Assembly (NCBI GenBank): GCA_028693695.1
Contig: JAQUUV010000033.1
Location: 1-13,776, forward strand
Direction of reading: 5' to 3'
Length of the DNA stretch: 13,776 bases
Source of the DNA: Syntrophomonas sp.
GTDB taxonomy: Bacteria; Bacillota; Syntrophomonadia; Syntrophomonadales; Syntrophomonadaceae
Shown: piece by piece, positions 7,854 to 13,776 of the stretch
Position numbering within the stretch: the first letter of the stretch is position 1
Layout: each line of letters opens with the position of its first letter
The notes under the pieces: model-generated
Seen by the model: the letters and a program-made list of their open reading frames with translations, nothing else
What the model was told of the DNA's origin: nothing
Database searches by the model: none
Program-made: the position numbers and the translations under genes

Positions 7854-7904
7854 CAACTATTTTCACTTAGCCATTGAATTTTCCATAGACTGCAATCAAC
7901 CTGC

Positions 7905-8282
7905 TTATTGATGGATAAGTTTAGGCAGACAACGCGTACAGACCCATAGTGCCTCACCTTTATGCTTGATTGGCAACAAGTAGGCATCATCTTCGGTGGT
8001 ATGGCAAAAATTGCATGTCTGCGGTATATAGTGGCCGGCAATCTTAATTTTCATGTCTTCTACCGCTTTTTCCGAAAACAGGTCCGCATCCCTCACTTCC
8101 AGAGTCAAGGCTCCGGTCGGGCACACCCCTAAACAAAATCCTGCACCATCGCAAAGCTCTTCTCTGATCACTTTAGCTTTGCCATCTACCAATTCCAATG
8201 CCCCTTCTGCACAGGGGGAAATGCAAACTCCGCAGCCATTGCACAATTCTTCGTTTATATGAATAATGCTTCTATTGGTCAT
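7905..8282 (-). CDS. Ferredoxin-like 4Fe-4S protein with C-terminal CxxC pair
   Basis: A 125-residue electron carrier, probably the redox partner of the hybrid cluster protein encoded upstream. The first motif is complete: C14-x2-C17-x2-C20-x3-C24. The second, CDGAGFCLGVCP, has C44, C50 and C54 but Ala at 47, so one ligand of cluster II is missing and it may hold a 3Fe-4S or no cluster. Residues 90-118 add a separate module with C90-x2-C93 and C115-x2-C118 (QTCNFCH ... WVCTRCLPKLIH), which looks like a zinc ribbon or rubredoxin-like site. The ATG at 8282 is the only plausible start, though its ribosome site (GTGGGA) is weak. It lies 111 nt after the cupin gene on the same strand. From memory, similar CDGxGxC ferredoxins occur beside hcp in other anaerobes. 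Confidence 0.88.
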   Translation of the reverse strand: MTNRSIIHINEELCNGCGVCISPCAEGALELVDGKAKVIREELCDGAGFCLGVCPTGALTLEVRDADLFSEKAVEDMKIKIAGHYIPQTCNFCHTTEDDAYLLPIKHKGEALWVCTRCLPKLIHQ

Positions 8283-8352
8283 GCTATCAATCCCACTTTC
8301 CGCGCATAAAGTATCTTGAAAAGGTCAAATATTCCCCGCTCCCTTTAAGAGA

Positions 8353-8383
8353 CTATCAAAAAATAAAGTTTATTCCTTGATAG
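8353..8383. repeat. Stem-loop in the cupin-ferredoxin gap
   Basis: CTATCAA (8353-8359) and TTGATAG (8377-8383) are exact complements, with AATA/TATT able to pair further inside. It lies just downstream of the cupin stop on the minus strand and could limit read-through into the ferredoxin gene or stabilise the upstream mRNA. There is no clear T-run after it. Confidence 0.45.
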
Positions 8384-8393
8384 CACCCAATCC

Positions 8394-8738
8394 TTACGAT
8401 TTAATCATAATCAGCAGCATCTTAAAGTTTTCAATGGCATTCACTGCATGCGGCTGATTAGCGGGCATAATTATCATTTCACCTGCATCCACCTTATTAG
8501 ACCTGCCAGCTATCGCAATTTCCGCTTTACCTTCAAGCACTACCACCATCGCGTCAAACGGTGCACTGTGCTCACTTAATCCCTGACCCTTGGCGAAAGC
8601 GAATAGCGTGACCGTGCCGGTAGACTGCTGCACCAGGGTCTTGCTAACCACCGAACCCTCTTGGTACTCAATAAAACTGATGGGGCTGATGGTATGCCCC
8701 AAGTAATCATCTAGTCCTATTTTTGTAGGTTTAATCAT
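8394..8738 (-). CDS. Small single-domain cupin coupled to hcp
   Basis: A 114-residue beta-barrel (cupin_2-like) protein of unknown substrate. Cupin motif 1 is partial: GLSEHSAPFDAMVVVLEG keeps one His, but the second His of HxH is absent and Asp stands near the usual Glu. Motif 2 is good: GEMIIMPANQPHAVNA. It may bind a metal with fewer ligands or act as a small-molecule sensor. The ATG at 8738 has AAGGAGG upstream that overlaps the hcp stop codon, leaving a 12-nt gap, so it is almost certainly translated with hcp. The tie to hcp suggests a role in NO or reactive nitrogen handling, but this is inference from position only. Confidence 0.85.
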   Translation of the reverse strand: MIKPTKIGLDDYLGHTISPISFIEYQEGSVVSKTLVQQSTGTVTLFAFAKGQGLSEHSAPFDAMVVVLEGKAEIAIAGRSNKVDAGEMIIMPANQPHAVNAIENFKMLLIMIKS

Positions 8739-8750
8739 ATGCTAACCTCC

Positions 8751-10355
8751 TTAGGCTATAATAGCAGCCAAATCTTCGTCCACTGTCGTGATGGGTTTAA
8801 TATCGAAATTATCAATCAGCACCTGCAATACATTGGGTGATATAAACGCTGGAAGGCTAGGCCCCAGACGAATATTCTTAATACCCAGGGATAGAAGAGT
8901 TAATAGTATAGAGACTGCTTTTTGCTCATACCATGATAAGACCATCGAAAGCGGCAGGTCGTTAACCCCGCATTCAAATGCATCAGCCAGAGCCAGCGCT
9001 ATTTGAACAGCAGAATAGGCATCGTTGCACTGTCCAACATCCAGGAGTCTGGGAATACCTCCGATATCACCAAGTTTGTGATCAAAGAAACGAAATTTGC
9101 CACAGGCCAGGGTAAGAATAACGGTATCATTAGGCAGCCTATCAACCAATTCAGTGAAGTAGTTACGCCCTGATTTGGCACCATCACAACCACCTACCAG
9201 CACAAAGCGTTTAATTGCACCGCTTTTAACTGCCTCAATTACCTTGTCAGCTACACCCAGAACTGCATTTCTAGCAAAGCCGGTTAATACCGAGCCCTTA
9301 TCCTCATCCTCAGCAAAGCCAGGCATTTCCAAAGCTTTCTCGATCAATTCACTATAATCACCATTCATTAGATGAGTCACTCCCGGCCAACCTACAGATC
9401 CGGTGGTAAATATGCTGGAAACATAACTTACATTAGGTTCCTGAATGCAATTAGTCGTCATTAGAATCGGCCCCGGAAAAGCTGCAAATTCCTTCTTCTG
9501 GTTTTGCCAAGCAGTACCATAATGTCCCGCCAGATGTTCAAATTTCTTTAATCCGGGATATCCCAGAGCGGGCAACATTTCTCCATGGGTATAAACATTA
9601 ATTCCCTTGTCTTCAGTCTGTTCCAGAAGTTTTTTCAGATCTTCCAGATCATGCCCAGATACCAGTATACACTTACCCTTTAAATGCCCGATCTTAACCT
9701 CGCTTGGCTCGGGATTTCCAAAACTAGTGGTGTTACCCGCGTCCAACAGTTCCATGGCCCTGAGGTTGATCTGTCCACATTTTAAAACCATACCCAGCCA
9801 TTCTTCCATCGACTTAGCTTCACCAATCAAGCTGGCCATAGCCTCATGAATGAATGCATATACAGCATCGTCTTCCTGTCCCAAGATGGCAGCGTGATAT
9901 GCATAAGCAGCTACGCCTCTAAGTGCGTACAACAAAATCTCTTGCAAAGAACGAAGGTCAGGATCGGTTTCCTTGCTGCCCGGGTATCCGCAATTTTGTC
10001 CCTGTTGGATTAGACCTTTCAAATCGGAGACTAGTTTAAGTCTCAAATTGGTATTCAGATCTGCTTTATCAATAAGTTCTGACGTCTTTTCGGCTGCAGA
10101 GTTTATATATTTTGCCACTGCAAGAGGATCAAAGTTTACATTGGTCAAAGTTACAAAAAGAGCATCACTAGTAAACCTGTTTACGTTAGAATCTACTATA
10201 CCCTTTTGCCGCGCCTGCTGAGCAACCTCGGAGAGTTGGCTGATCGTATAGCTAAGTAGATCCAACAATGCTGCTACTTCCGGCTTTTTGCCACAGACCC
10301 CAACAGTAGTACATCCGATACCTTTTGAAGTTTGTTCACACTGGTTACAATACAT
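8751..10355 (-). CDS. hcp: Hybrid cluster protein (hydroxylamine reductase/NO reductase)
   Basis: A 534-residue cytoplasmic iron-sulfur-oxygen enzyme. It reduces hydroxylamine in vitro and, in E. coli, acts as a high-affinity NO reductase and protein S-nitrosylase. The N-terminal cysteines C3-x2-C6-x8-C15-x5-C21 give the class I pattern typical of strict anaerobes. All hybrid-cluster ligands are visible: H235, E259, C303, C390 (GGCDGAKSGRNYF), C418 (LACGKFRFF), C443 (VGQCNDAYSA), E477 and K479 (WYEQKA). Length is normal and no lesion is seen. The ATG at 10355 follows AGGAGG by 8 nt. It is downstream of an Rrf2 regulator gene and a promoter-overlapping dyad, and upstream of the cupin and ferredoxin genes. 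No Hcr-type reductase is adjacent, so the ferredoxin is the likely electron donor. Confidence 0.98.
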   Translation of the reverse strand: MYCNQCEQTSKGIGCTTVGVCGKKPEVAALLDLLSYTISQLSEVAQQARQKGIVDSNVNRFTSDALFVTLTNVNFDPLAVAKYINSAAEKTSELIDKADLNTNLRLKLVSDLKGLIQQGQNCGYPGSKETDPDLRSLQEILLYALRGVAAYAYHAAILGQEDDAVYAFIHEAMASLIGEAKSMEEWLGMVLKCGQINLRAMELLDAGNTTSFGNPEPSEVKIGHLKGKCILVSGHDLEDLKKLLEQTEDKGINVYTHGEMLPALGYPGLKKFEHLAGHYGTAWQNQKKEFAAFPGPILMTTNCIQEPNVSYVSSIFTTGSVGWPGVTHLMNGDYSELIEKALEMPGFAEDEDKGSVLTGFARNAVLGVADKVIEAVKSGAIKRFVLVGGCDGAKSGRNYFTELVDRLPNDTVILTLACGKFRFFDHKLGDIGGIPRLLDVGQCNDAYSAVQIALALADAFECGVNDLPLSMVLSWYEQKAVSILLTLLSLGIKNIRLGPSLPAFISPNVLQVLIDNFDIKPITTVDEDLAAIIA

Positions 10356-10483
10356 TTATTATTCCTCCTATAAATTTTAGTAATCTACAAAAGCTGCAAT
10401 TCCTAAGCCTGTTTTTTTGCTAATCATCACCAAAATTTTTTTGAACTGCCTCTAGTTAGTTAATTCCAACGTAAAATTAAAAC

Positions 10484-10511
10484 TAAGATAATATGGATTA
10501 TAATTGTCTTA
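10484..10511. promoter_or_regulatory. Candidate operator dyad over the hcp -10 box
   Basis: Arms TAAGATAAT (10484-10492) and ATTGTCTTA (10503-10511) are inverted with 8 of 9 matches around a 10-nt spacer. On the minus strand TATAAT (10502-10497) lies in the spacer and could be the -10 of an hcp promoter; the -35 is weak (GTGACC, 14 nt upstream). The AAGA...TCTT ends resemble NsrR-type Rrf2 sites in other bacteria. Binding here would block transcription, so it probably serves the adjacent Rrf2 protein. Confidence 0.5.
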
Positions 10512-10535
10512 TATAGGGTCACGAAAAAATTTATC

Positions 10536-10955
10536 TTACCTTTCTTCCCCCTTTCCTTCTGCCGCAATCTCAGCCAAGCTTTTTTTCCTTAGCTCTTGCA
10601 GCATTGCGGTTTGTGCGCTGGATAGTACTTTGCGAACCTGACAAGCTTTCATGTTCGGACATTGATATCCAGGGCTTAAGCATACGTTGAGTGCTAATGG
10701 CCCCTCCATTGCTTCTATTACATCAGCAATATTAATATCTTCAAGGGGGCGTCCCAGTCTCACCCCGCCTTGAACTCCTCGTTGGGTAACTACCAGACCT
10801 GCCCGGGAAAGTATCTGAACTGTCTTGTGCAAGAACTCCTCTGGAATATCATGGCGTTGCGAAATAACCTTATTGGAAATCAATTGCCCGTAAGGAACTT
10901 CTGCCAGCTCAATTAAAGTCTTGATAGCGTATTCGGTTTGTCTGGTTATTTGCAT
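10536..10955 (-). CDS. Rrf2-family iron-sulfur transcription regulator (NsrR/IscR-like)
   Basis: A 139-residue dimeric winged-helix repressor. Helix-turn-helix and wing lie at about 1-68 (MQITRQTEYAIKTLIEL ... SRAGLVVTQRGVQGGVRLG), followed by the dimer helix, and the cluster ligands C92-x6-C99-x5-C105 that hold an Fe-S cluster in NsrR and IscR. The ATG at 10955 is chosen because Rrf2 proteins begin this way and GGAG is 9 nt upstream; an ATG at 10997 would add 14 residues unlike the family. It lies 180 nt upstream of hcp on the same strand. Since NsrR senses NO and often controls hcp, an NO-responsive repressor of this cluster is likely; IscR-type sensing of cluster status is the alternative, although no isc/suf genes are near. 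Confidence 0.9.
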   Translation of the reverse strand: MQITRQTEYAIKTLIELAEVPYGQLISNKVISQRHDIPEEFLHKTVQILSRAGLVVTQRGVQGGVRLGRPLEDINIADVIEAMEGPLALNVCLSPGYQCPNMKACQVRKVLSSAQTAMLQELRKKSLAEIAAEGKGEER

Positions 10956-11011
10956 CGAGCCCAACTCCAATTCAGATAGTGGATAAAATTGATACACTTT
11001 AATATGTTTAT

Positions 11012-11040
11012 ATAATACTGCCTTTCAGAAGTGATTGCAA
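11012..11040 (-). promoter_or_regulatory. Promoter of the Rrf2 regulator gene
   Basis: On the minus strand TTGCAA (11040-11035), a 17-nt spacer and TATTAT (11017-11012) are close to the sigmaA consensus. The leader to the ATG at 10955 would be about 50 nt. Confidence 0.65.
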
Positions 11041-11239
11041 CCAGATTTTTTCAATTAAATCCCCCATGCCCGGAGGCACAACCACCAATGAAAATTTACA
11101 TCCAAATTTAATAGCGGAGTATTCCAGACCGGAGGGTATTCAAGGTTAGCATAAATGGGCAGAATCTTAACCAGCATACCCATTCCTTAATTGGACTACA
11201 GTGGACCCCATTGGCGGAAACTATCTCTAGATTTCCACT

Positions 11240-11277
11240 AAAAAAACAGCCTGCCGATTGACTTTGTCGACAGGCTG
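11240..11277 (-). terminator. Intrinsic terminator of the secreted repeat-protein gene
   Basis: CAGCCTG (11247-11253) pairs perfectly with CAGGCTG (11271-11277), extended by CGA/TCG after one mismatch. On the minus strand it is followed at once by seven T (11246-11240). It starts 25 nt after the stop codon of the gene at 11303. Confidence 0.9.
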
Positions 11278-11302
11278 AAACTTGTATTAACGAGCAAAAT
11301 TA

Positions 11303-11641
11303 CTAATCACAGTGCTTGGCTTTTCTTTGAGCCTTTAATTCATCAACGCTGATACCTAATTCTTTAGCTTTCTTTTCAAGCTTTGCCTGGTGCTCAGCTT
11401 TCATTTTGGCTTTTAGCTCATCAACTGTAATACCTAAGTCTTTGGCTTTCTGCTCAAGCTTTGCCTTGCGCTCAGCTTTCATTTGGGCCTTTAACTCATC
11501 GACAGTTATACCTAAGTCTTTAGCCTTCTGCTCAATCTGCACTCCTGAATGATGACAGCCTTCAGTTTGAGCAAAAGAATACGCACTCATACTTGTAATT
11601 AATACAAAAGAGAGCAATAGACTTATTACAAGTTTTTTCAT
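11303..11641 (-). CDS. Small secreted protein with 26-residue helical repeats (DUF2680/YckD-like)
   Basis: I cannot name this gene with certainty. The 112-residue product begins with a clear signal peptide (MKKLVISLLLSFVLITSMSA), likely cut after SFA at about residue 24. The mature part holds three tandem copies of a 26-residue unit at 37-62, 63-88 and 89-110 (last one short), each with KAKDLGITVDELKA followed by a Lys/Glu-rich helix; the repeats resemble DUF2680-type extracellular proteins. The ends carry CHH at 29-31 and HC at 110-111, which could form a disulfide or a metal site. A very strong AAAGGAGGTG stands before the ATG at 11641, and a strong terminator follows, so it is a single, probably well-expressed gene. 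Function unknown; a cell-envelope or metal-related role is a guess. Confidence 0.72.
   Translation of the reverse strand: MKKLVISLLLSFVLITSMSAYSFAQTEGCHHSGVQIEQKAKDLGITVDELKAQMKAERKAKLEQKAKDLGITVDELKAKMKAEHQAKLEKKAKELGISVDELKAQRKAKHCD
11312..11533 (-). repeat. 78-nt tandem repeat, 2.8 copies, inside the secreted-protein gene
   Basis: Units at 11533-11456, 11455-11378 and 11377-11312 encode near-identical 26-residue blocks. The first two differ at only a few residues (QMKAERK against KMKAEHQ), so the array looks recent or kept alike by recombination; it could change length between strains. Confidence 0.85.
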
Positions 11642-11805
11642 TCTTCACCTCCTTTCATATAGTGATAGTATTCTCCAAAAAATAAACTAAACGAATTAAT
11701 AATGAGGCCAATTTTCCCACAATATTACTTAATGGACTTTTTTAGTTTTGGGCACCAATAATAAGTTTACCCTTACTTGATAGTCATATTTTTTAACTCA
11801 CTATA

Positions 11806-11834
11806 TTGACACTTCCACACAGACATCTTATACT
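11806..11834 (+). promoter_or_regulatory. Promoter of the GntR-ABC operon
   Basis: TTGACA (11806-11811), a 17-nt spacer and TATACT (11829-11834) form a near-consensus sigmaA promoter, with start expected near 11841. The -10 box and start site are inside the palindrome. Confidence 0.85.
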
Positions 11835-11871
11835 GTATATATACGTTATATACAGTATAAGATGTCTGTGT
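11817..11871. promoter_or_regulatory. 25-bp perfect palindromic operator of the GntR regulator
   Basis: Arms 11817-11841 and 11847-11871 are exact reverse complements around the 5-nt centre TACGT. The left arm reads ACACAGACATCTTATACTGT and continues ATATA. It covers the -10 box and start site of the operon and ends just before the GGAGG of the regulator gene, so it is very likely the autoregulatory operator of the GntR protein. A transcript starting upstream of it would also form a hairpin next to the ribosome site. Confidence 0.85.
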
Positions 11872-11884
11872 TTGGAGGTCAGAA

Positions 11885-12259
11885 ATGAACATTATAATTG
11901 CTAACTCTTCTCCAGATCCAATATATGAGCAGATATGTCAGCAGATCAAAAATGCCATTGTGAAGGGAGAGCTAACACCCGGTGAACTGCTCCCCTCCAT
12001 CCGCAACCTGGCCCGTGAACTGCGTATCAGCGTTATTACCAGCAAAAGGGCCTATGAAGAACTGGAGCGAGAAGGATTCATCGAAACGGTAGGCGGCAAA
12101 GGCACCTTCGTATCCCTTCATAATACCGAACTTTTAAGAGAAAAAAGGATGCAGTTGATAGAGGAGAAATTAACGGAAACGGTTATGGAAAGCAAAATAC
12201 TGGACATCAGCCTTGCTACTCTGCATGAAATGCTGGATTTATTATACAAGGAGGTTTAA
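11885..12259 (+). CDS. GntR-family regulator, YtrA subfamily
   Basis: A 124-residue transcription factor. The winged helix covers about residues 10-77: PIYEQICQQIKNAIVKGEL, the PGELLPSIRNLARELRIS recognition region, RAYEELEREGFIETVGGKGTFV, followed by a short helical tail of about 45 residues. That short tail without a ligand-binding domain defines the YtrA group, whose members usually repress an ABC transporter operon in which they are the first gene. The ATG at 11885 follows GGAGG by 6 nt. The stop is 2 nt before the ABC ATPase gene. The effector is unknown; related systems respond to cell-wall antibiotics or envelope stress. Confidence 0.93.
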   Translation: MNIIIANSSPDPIYEQICQQIKNAIVKGELTPGELLPSIRNLARELRISVITSKRAYEELEREGFIETVGGKGTFVSLHNTELLREKRMQLIEEKLTETVMESKILDISLATLHEMLDLLYKEV

Positions 12260-12261
12260 GT

Positions 12262-13128
12262 ATGGAAAATATTTTAGAGGTAAATAACCTTAGCAAATCA
12301 TGGCCGGGCTTTAATCTGGACCAGGTCTCATTCAGCATCCCCGGGGGTTATATTATGGGTTTTATCGGCCCCAACGGCGCTGGTAAAACTACAACAATAA
12401 AGCTAATTATGAACCTAATACATAAGGATAGCGGTGAAATAAAAGTTTTCGGCCAGGATCATATTCGATTTGAGAAAGAAATCCGGGATAGAATCGGGTT
12501 TGTATATGATGAAGGCTATTTCTATGAGCACCTGGACATTGTAGTAATCAAACAGATCATTGCCCCCTTCTATAGCCGCTGGGATGAGAAAGCATTTCAA
12601 CACTATGTAAGAGAGTTTCATATTCCGGTCAAGCCTAAATTCAAAGATCTATCTCGGGGAGAAAAGATGAAGTTCTCTCTGGCCCTAGCACTCTCCCATA
12701 ATGCTGAATTTATCATTATGGATGAACCTACTTCCGGGCTAGATCCGGTTTTTCGTAACGAGCTCTTGGATATACTAGCAGATTTGATGCAGGACGATAC
12801 TAAATCAATCCTATTTTCCACCCATATAACCTCTGATTTGCAAAGAATTGCGGATTATATATGCTTTATTAAACAGGGTAAAATCGTCTTTTGCCAGGAT
12901 ATGGAGACAGTTCTAACTCAGCACATTGTGGTTAAGGGGCCAAGTGATATCTTAAACGAAACAACCCGGCCATTGTTTACCGGTCTCAGAGAACACTCTT
13001 TTGGCTTCGAAGCAATGAGCCGGGATGCCGCAGAGGTTAGCCGTTTAATGGGTGACCGAGTGAAAATTGAAAAAGCTAACCTGGAAGATATAATGCTTTA
13101 TACAGTAAGGGGGGATAGTCGTGTATAA
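12262..13128 (+). CDS. ABC transporter ATP-binding protein (ABC-2 type)
   Basis: A 288-residue ATPase subunit that would drive the adjacent permease at the membrane. Walker A GPNGAGKT is at 36-43, the signature is LSRGE at 130-134 rather than LSGGQ, Walker B IIMDEP is at 151-156, SGLD follows at 158-161, and the H-loop His is at 188. The Q-loop position reads GFVYDEGYF (79-87), with an acidic residue where Gln is usual; similar changes occur, from memory, in other GntR-linked exporters. Residues after about 215 form a family-variable tail. The ATG follows AGGAGG in the end of the regulator gene, and its last 8 nt overlap the permease gene. The substrate cannot be told from sequence. Confidence 0.95.
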   Translation: MENILEVNNLSKSWPGFNLDQVSFSIPGGYIMGFIGPNGAGKTTTIKLIMNLIHKDSGEIKVFGQDHIRFEKEIRDRIGFVYDEGYFYEHLDIVVIKQIIAPFYSRWDEKAFQHYVREFHIPVKPKFKDLSRGEKMKFSLALALSHNAEFIIMDEPTSGLDPVFRNELLDILADLMQDDTKSILFSTHITSDLQRIADYICFIKQGKIVFCQDMETVLTQHIVVKGPSDILNETTRPLFTGLREHSFGFEAMSRDAAEVSRLMGDRVKIEKANLEDIMLYTVRGDSRV

Positions 13129-13776
13129 TCTGCTTCACAAAAACTTCCTCATTCAAAAAAAATATTCTATATTTGCAGTGCTCTATGGCATGGTTGTTTT
13201 CATATTCTTTATACCCCTTTATTCAAATTTTGCATACTCTATGGGCGCATTCGGAATAACATATATGCTATTCATGACATCCCTATCCTTTGATGCAAAA
13301 AATAAAACTGAAATTATCCTTAATAGTCTCCCGTTACTGCGCTCTGACATTGTCCGTGCCCAATTTCTATCAACCTTGGCATACACCGTCTTCAGTCTCT
13401 TACTGATGACTCTTACTGGGCTATTGATAAAAGCCAGTCCTCTGCCTTTTCAAGTTCCATTGATAAGGGGACTTGACGTCGTGATAACTATTATTTCTAT
13501 CAGTATACTGGTGTCGATTGCTTTGCCCATCTACCATAGATTTCCTTCTGGGAGTATATTTCAGATAGTACATTTTATACTTTTCCTGTTTTTCTTCTTC
13601 GTTCCCAGTTATATTGGTACCTTTATAAAAGGAAATATGAATGAAAGCTGGGTTCAGCAGTTGCTGCAGCTAAATCTGAATAGTCCCTGGTTTTTGCCCT
13701 TGCTCGGAATAATAGTTGCTGCTCTCTTTTTCATCGTGTCTTACCCGCTCTCCGTCAAATATTATACCGCCAAGGA
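13121..13776 (+). CDS. ABC-2 type permease, C-terminus cut by window edge
   Basis: Membrane subunit of the transporter encoded by the gene before it. The frame is open for 218 codons to the window end. The start is GTG at 13121, overlapping the ATPase stop by 8 nt (GTGTATAA), with a GGGGGG ribosome site, a sign of translational coupling. About five hydrophobic segments can be seen: residues about 16-36, 40-60, 90-112, 122-145 and 155-180, with a sixth near 195-212. The loop NSLPLLRSDIVRAQFL (about 73-88) matches the LNSLP-x-x-R-x-DIV motif of ABC2_membrane_5-like permeases. The substrate is unknown. Confidence 0.87.
   Translation, partial: MYNLLHKNFLIQKKYSIFAVLYGMVVFIFFIPLYSNFAYSMGAFGITYMLFMTSLSFDAKNKTEIILNSLPLLRSDIVRAQFLSTLAYTVFSLLLMTLTGLLIKASPLPFQVPLIRGLDVVITIISISILVSIALPIYHRFPSGSIFQIVHFILFLFFFFVPSYIGTFIKGNMNESWVQQLLQLNLNSPWFLPLLGIIVAALFFIVSYPLSVKYYTAK

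Larger units (their letters stand above)
10956..11302. other. Gene-free region between the Rrf2 and repeat-protein genes
   Basis: It contains the Rrf2 promoter at its left end and a terminator at its right end (11240-11277). The middle (about 11042-11235) has no convincing coding frame. One two-part stem can be drawn: GGGTAT (11134-11139) with ATACCC (11176-11181), and GGTTA (11144-11148) with TAACC (11168-11172). Otherwise I see nothing in it. Confidence 0.4.

Noticed and set aside
7811..8041. Minus-strand open frame of 76 codons
   Set aside because: It overlaps the ferredoxin gene in another frame and the terminator hairpin, and shows no recognisable protein features.
1..13776. tRNA, rRNA, CRISPR array, prophage or defence genes
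   Set aside because: None seen: no regularly spaced repeats of CRISPR type, no integrase or transposase, and no tRNA-like fold noticed by eye.

Overview
The window looks like chromosome from a low-to-moderate GC anaerobic Firmicute, most likely a clostridium of the Syntrophomonas/Peptococcaceae kind. The grounds are strong GGAGG-type ribosome sites, a class I (strict-anaerobe type) hybrid cluster protein, an Rrf2 iron-sulfur regulator, a GntR/ABC operon of Firmicute type and a clostridial-style palindromic repeat. The genus is inference; no rRNA gene is present.

Positions 1-5694 (minus strand) hold a heat-shock operon, read right to left: hspR (MerR repressor), dnaK, a type II DnaJ (CbpA-like), a CbpM-like DnaJ modulator and clpB, which runs off the left edge. 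A TTGACA-17-TATTCT promoter precedes hspR. Gaps within the operon are short except for two. The dnaK-dnaJ gap contains a 31-bp perfect inverted repeat, and a 112-nt gap precedes clpB. No grpE is present. Together the genes make an Hsp70/Hsp40/Hsp100 disaggregation machine with its own repressor. The DnaK carries a segment near residues 76-105 that, from memory, is typical of diderm rather than Firmicute DnaK.

A 415-nt intergenic region separates this operon from a divergent plus-strand murJ (lipid II flippase, 6110-7687). A hairpin at 7805-7853 ends murJ and probably also terminates the converging operon from the other side.

Positions 7905-10955 (minus strand) hold a nitrosative/redox-stress cluster, read right to left: an Rrf2 regulator with three cysteines, hcp, a small cupin coupled to hcp, and an unusual ferredoxin with a degenerate second cluster and a C-terminal CxxC pair. 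A 28-bp dyad overlaps a TATAAT box in front of hcp and is a good operator candidate for the Rrf2 protein.

At 11303-11641 (minus) is a small secreted protein built of 26-residue repeats, followed by a strong terminator. From 11806 to the right edge (plus strand) is a self-regulated GntR-ABC ATPase-ABC permease operon. Its near-consensus promoter lies inside a 25-bp perfect palindrome. The permease is cut by the window end.

Most genes are recognisable families. The less ordinary elements are the two long palindromes, the ferredoxin-cupin-hcp arrangement, the repeat protein and the DnaK indel type. I do not see strong evidence for a wholly new system.
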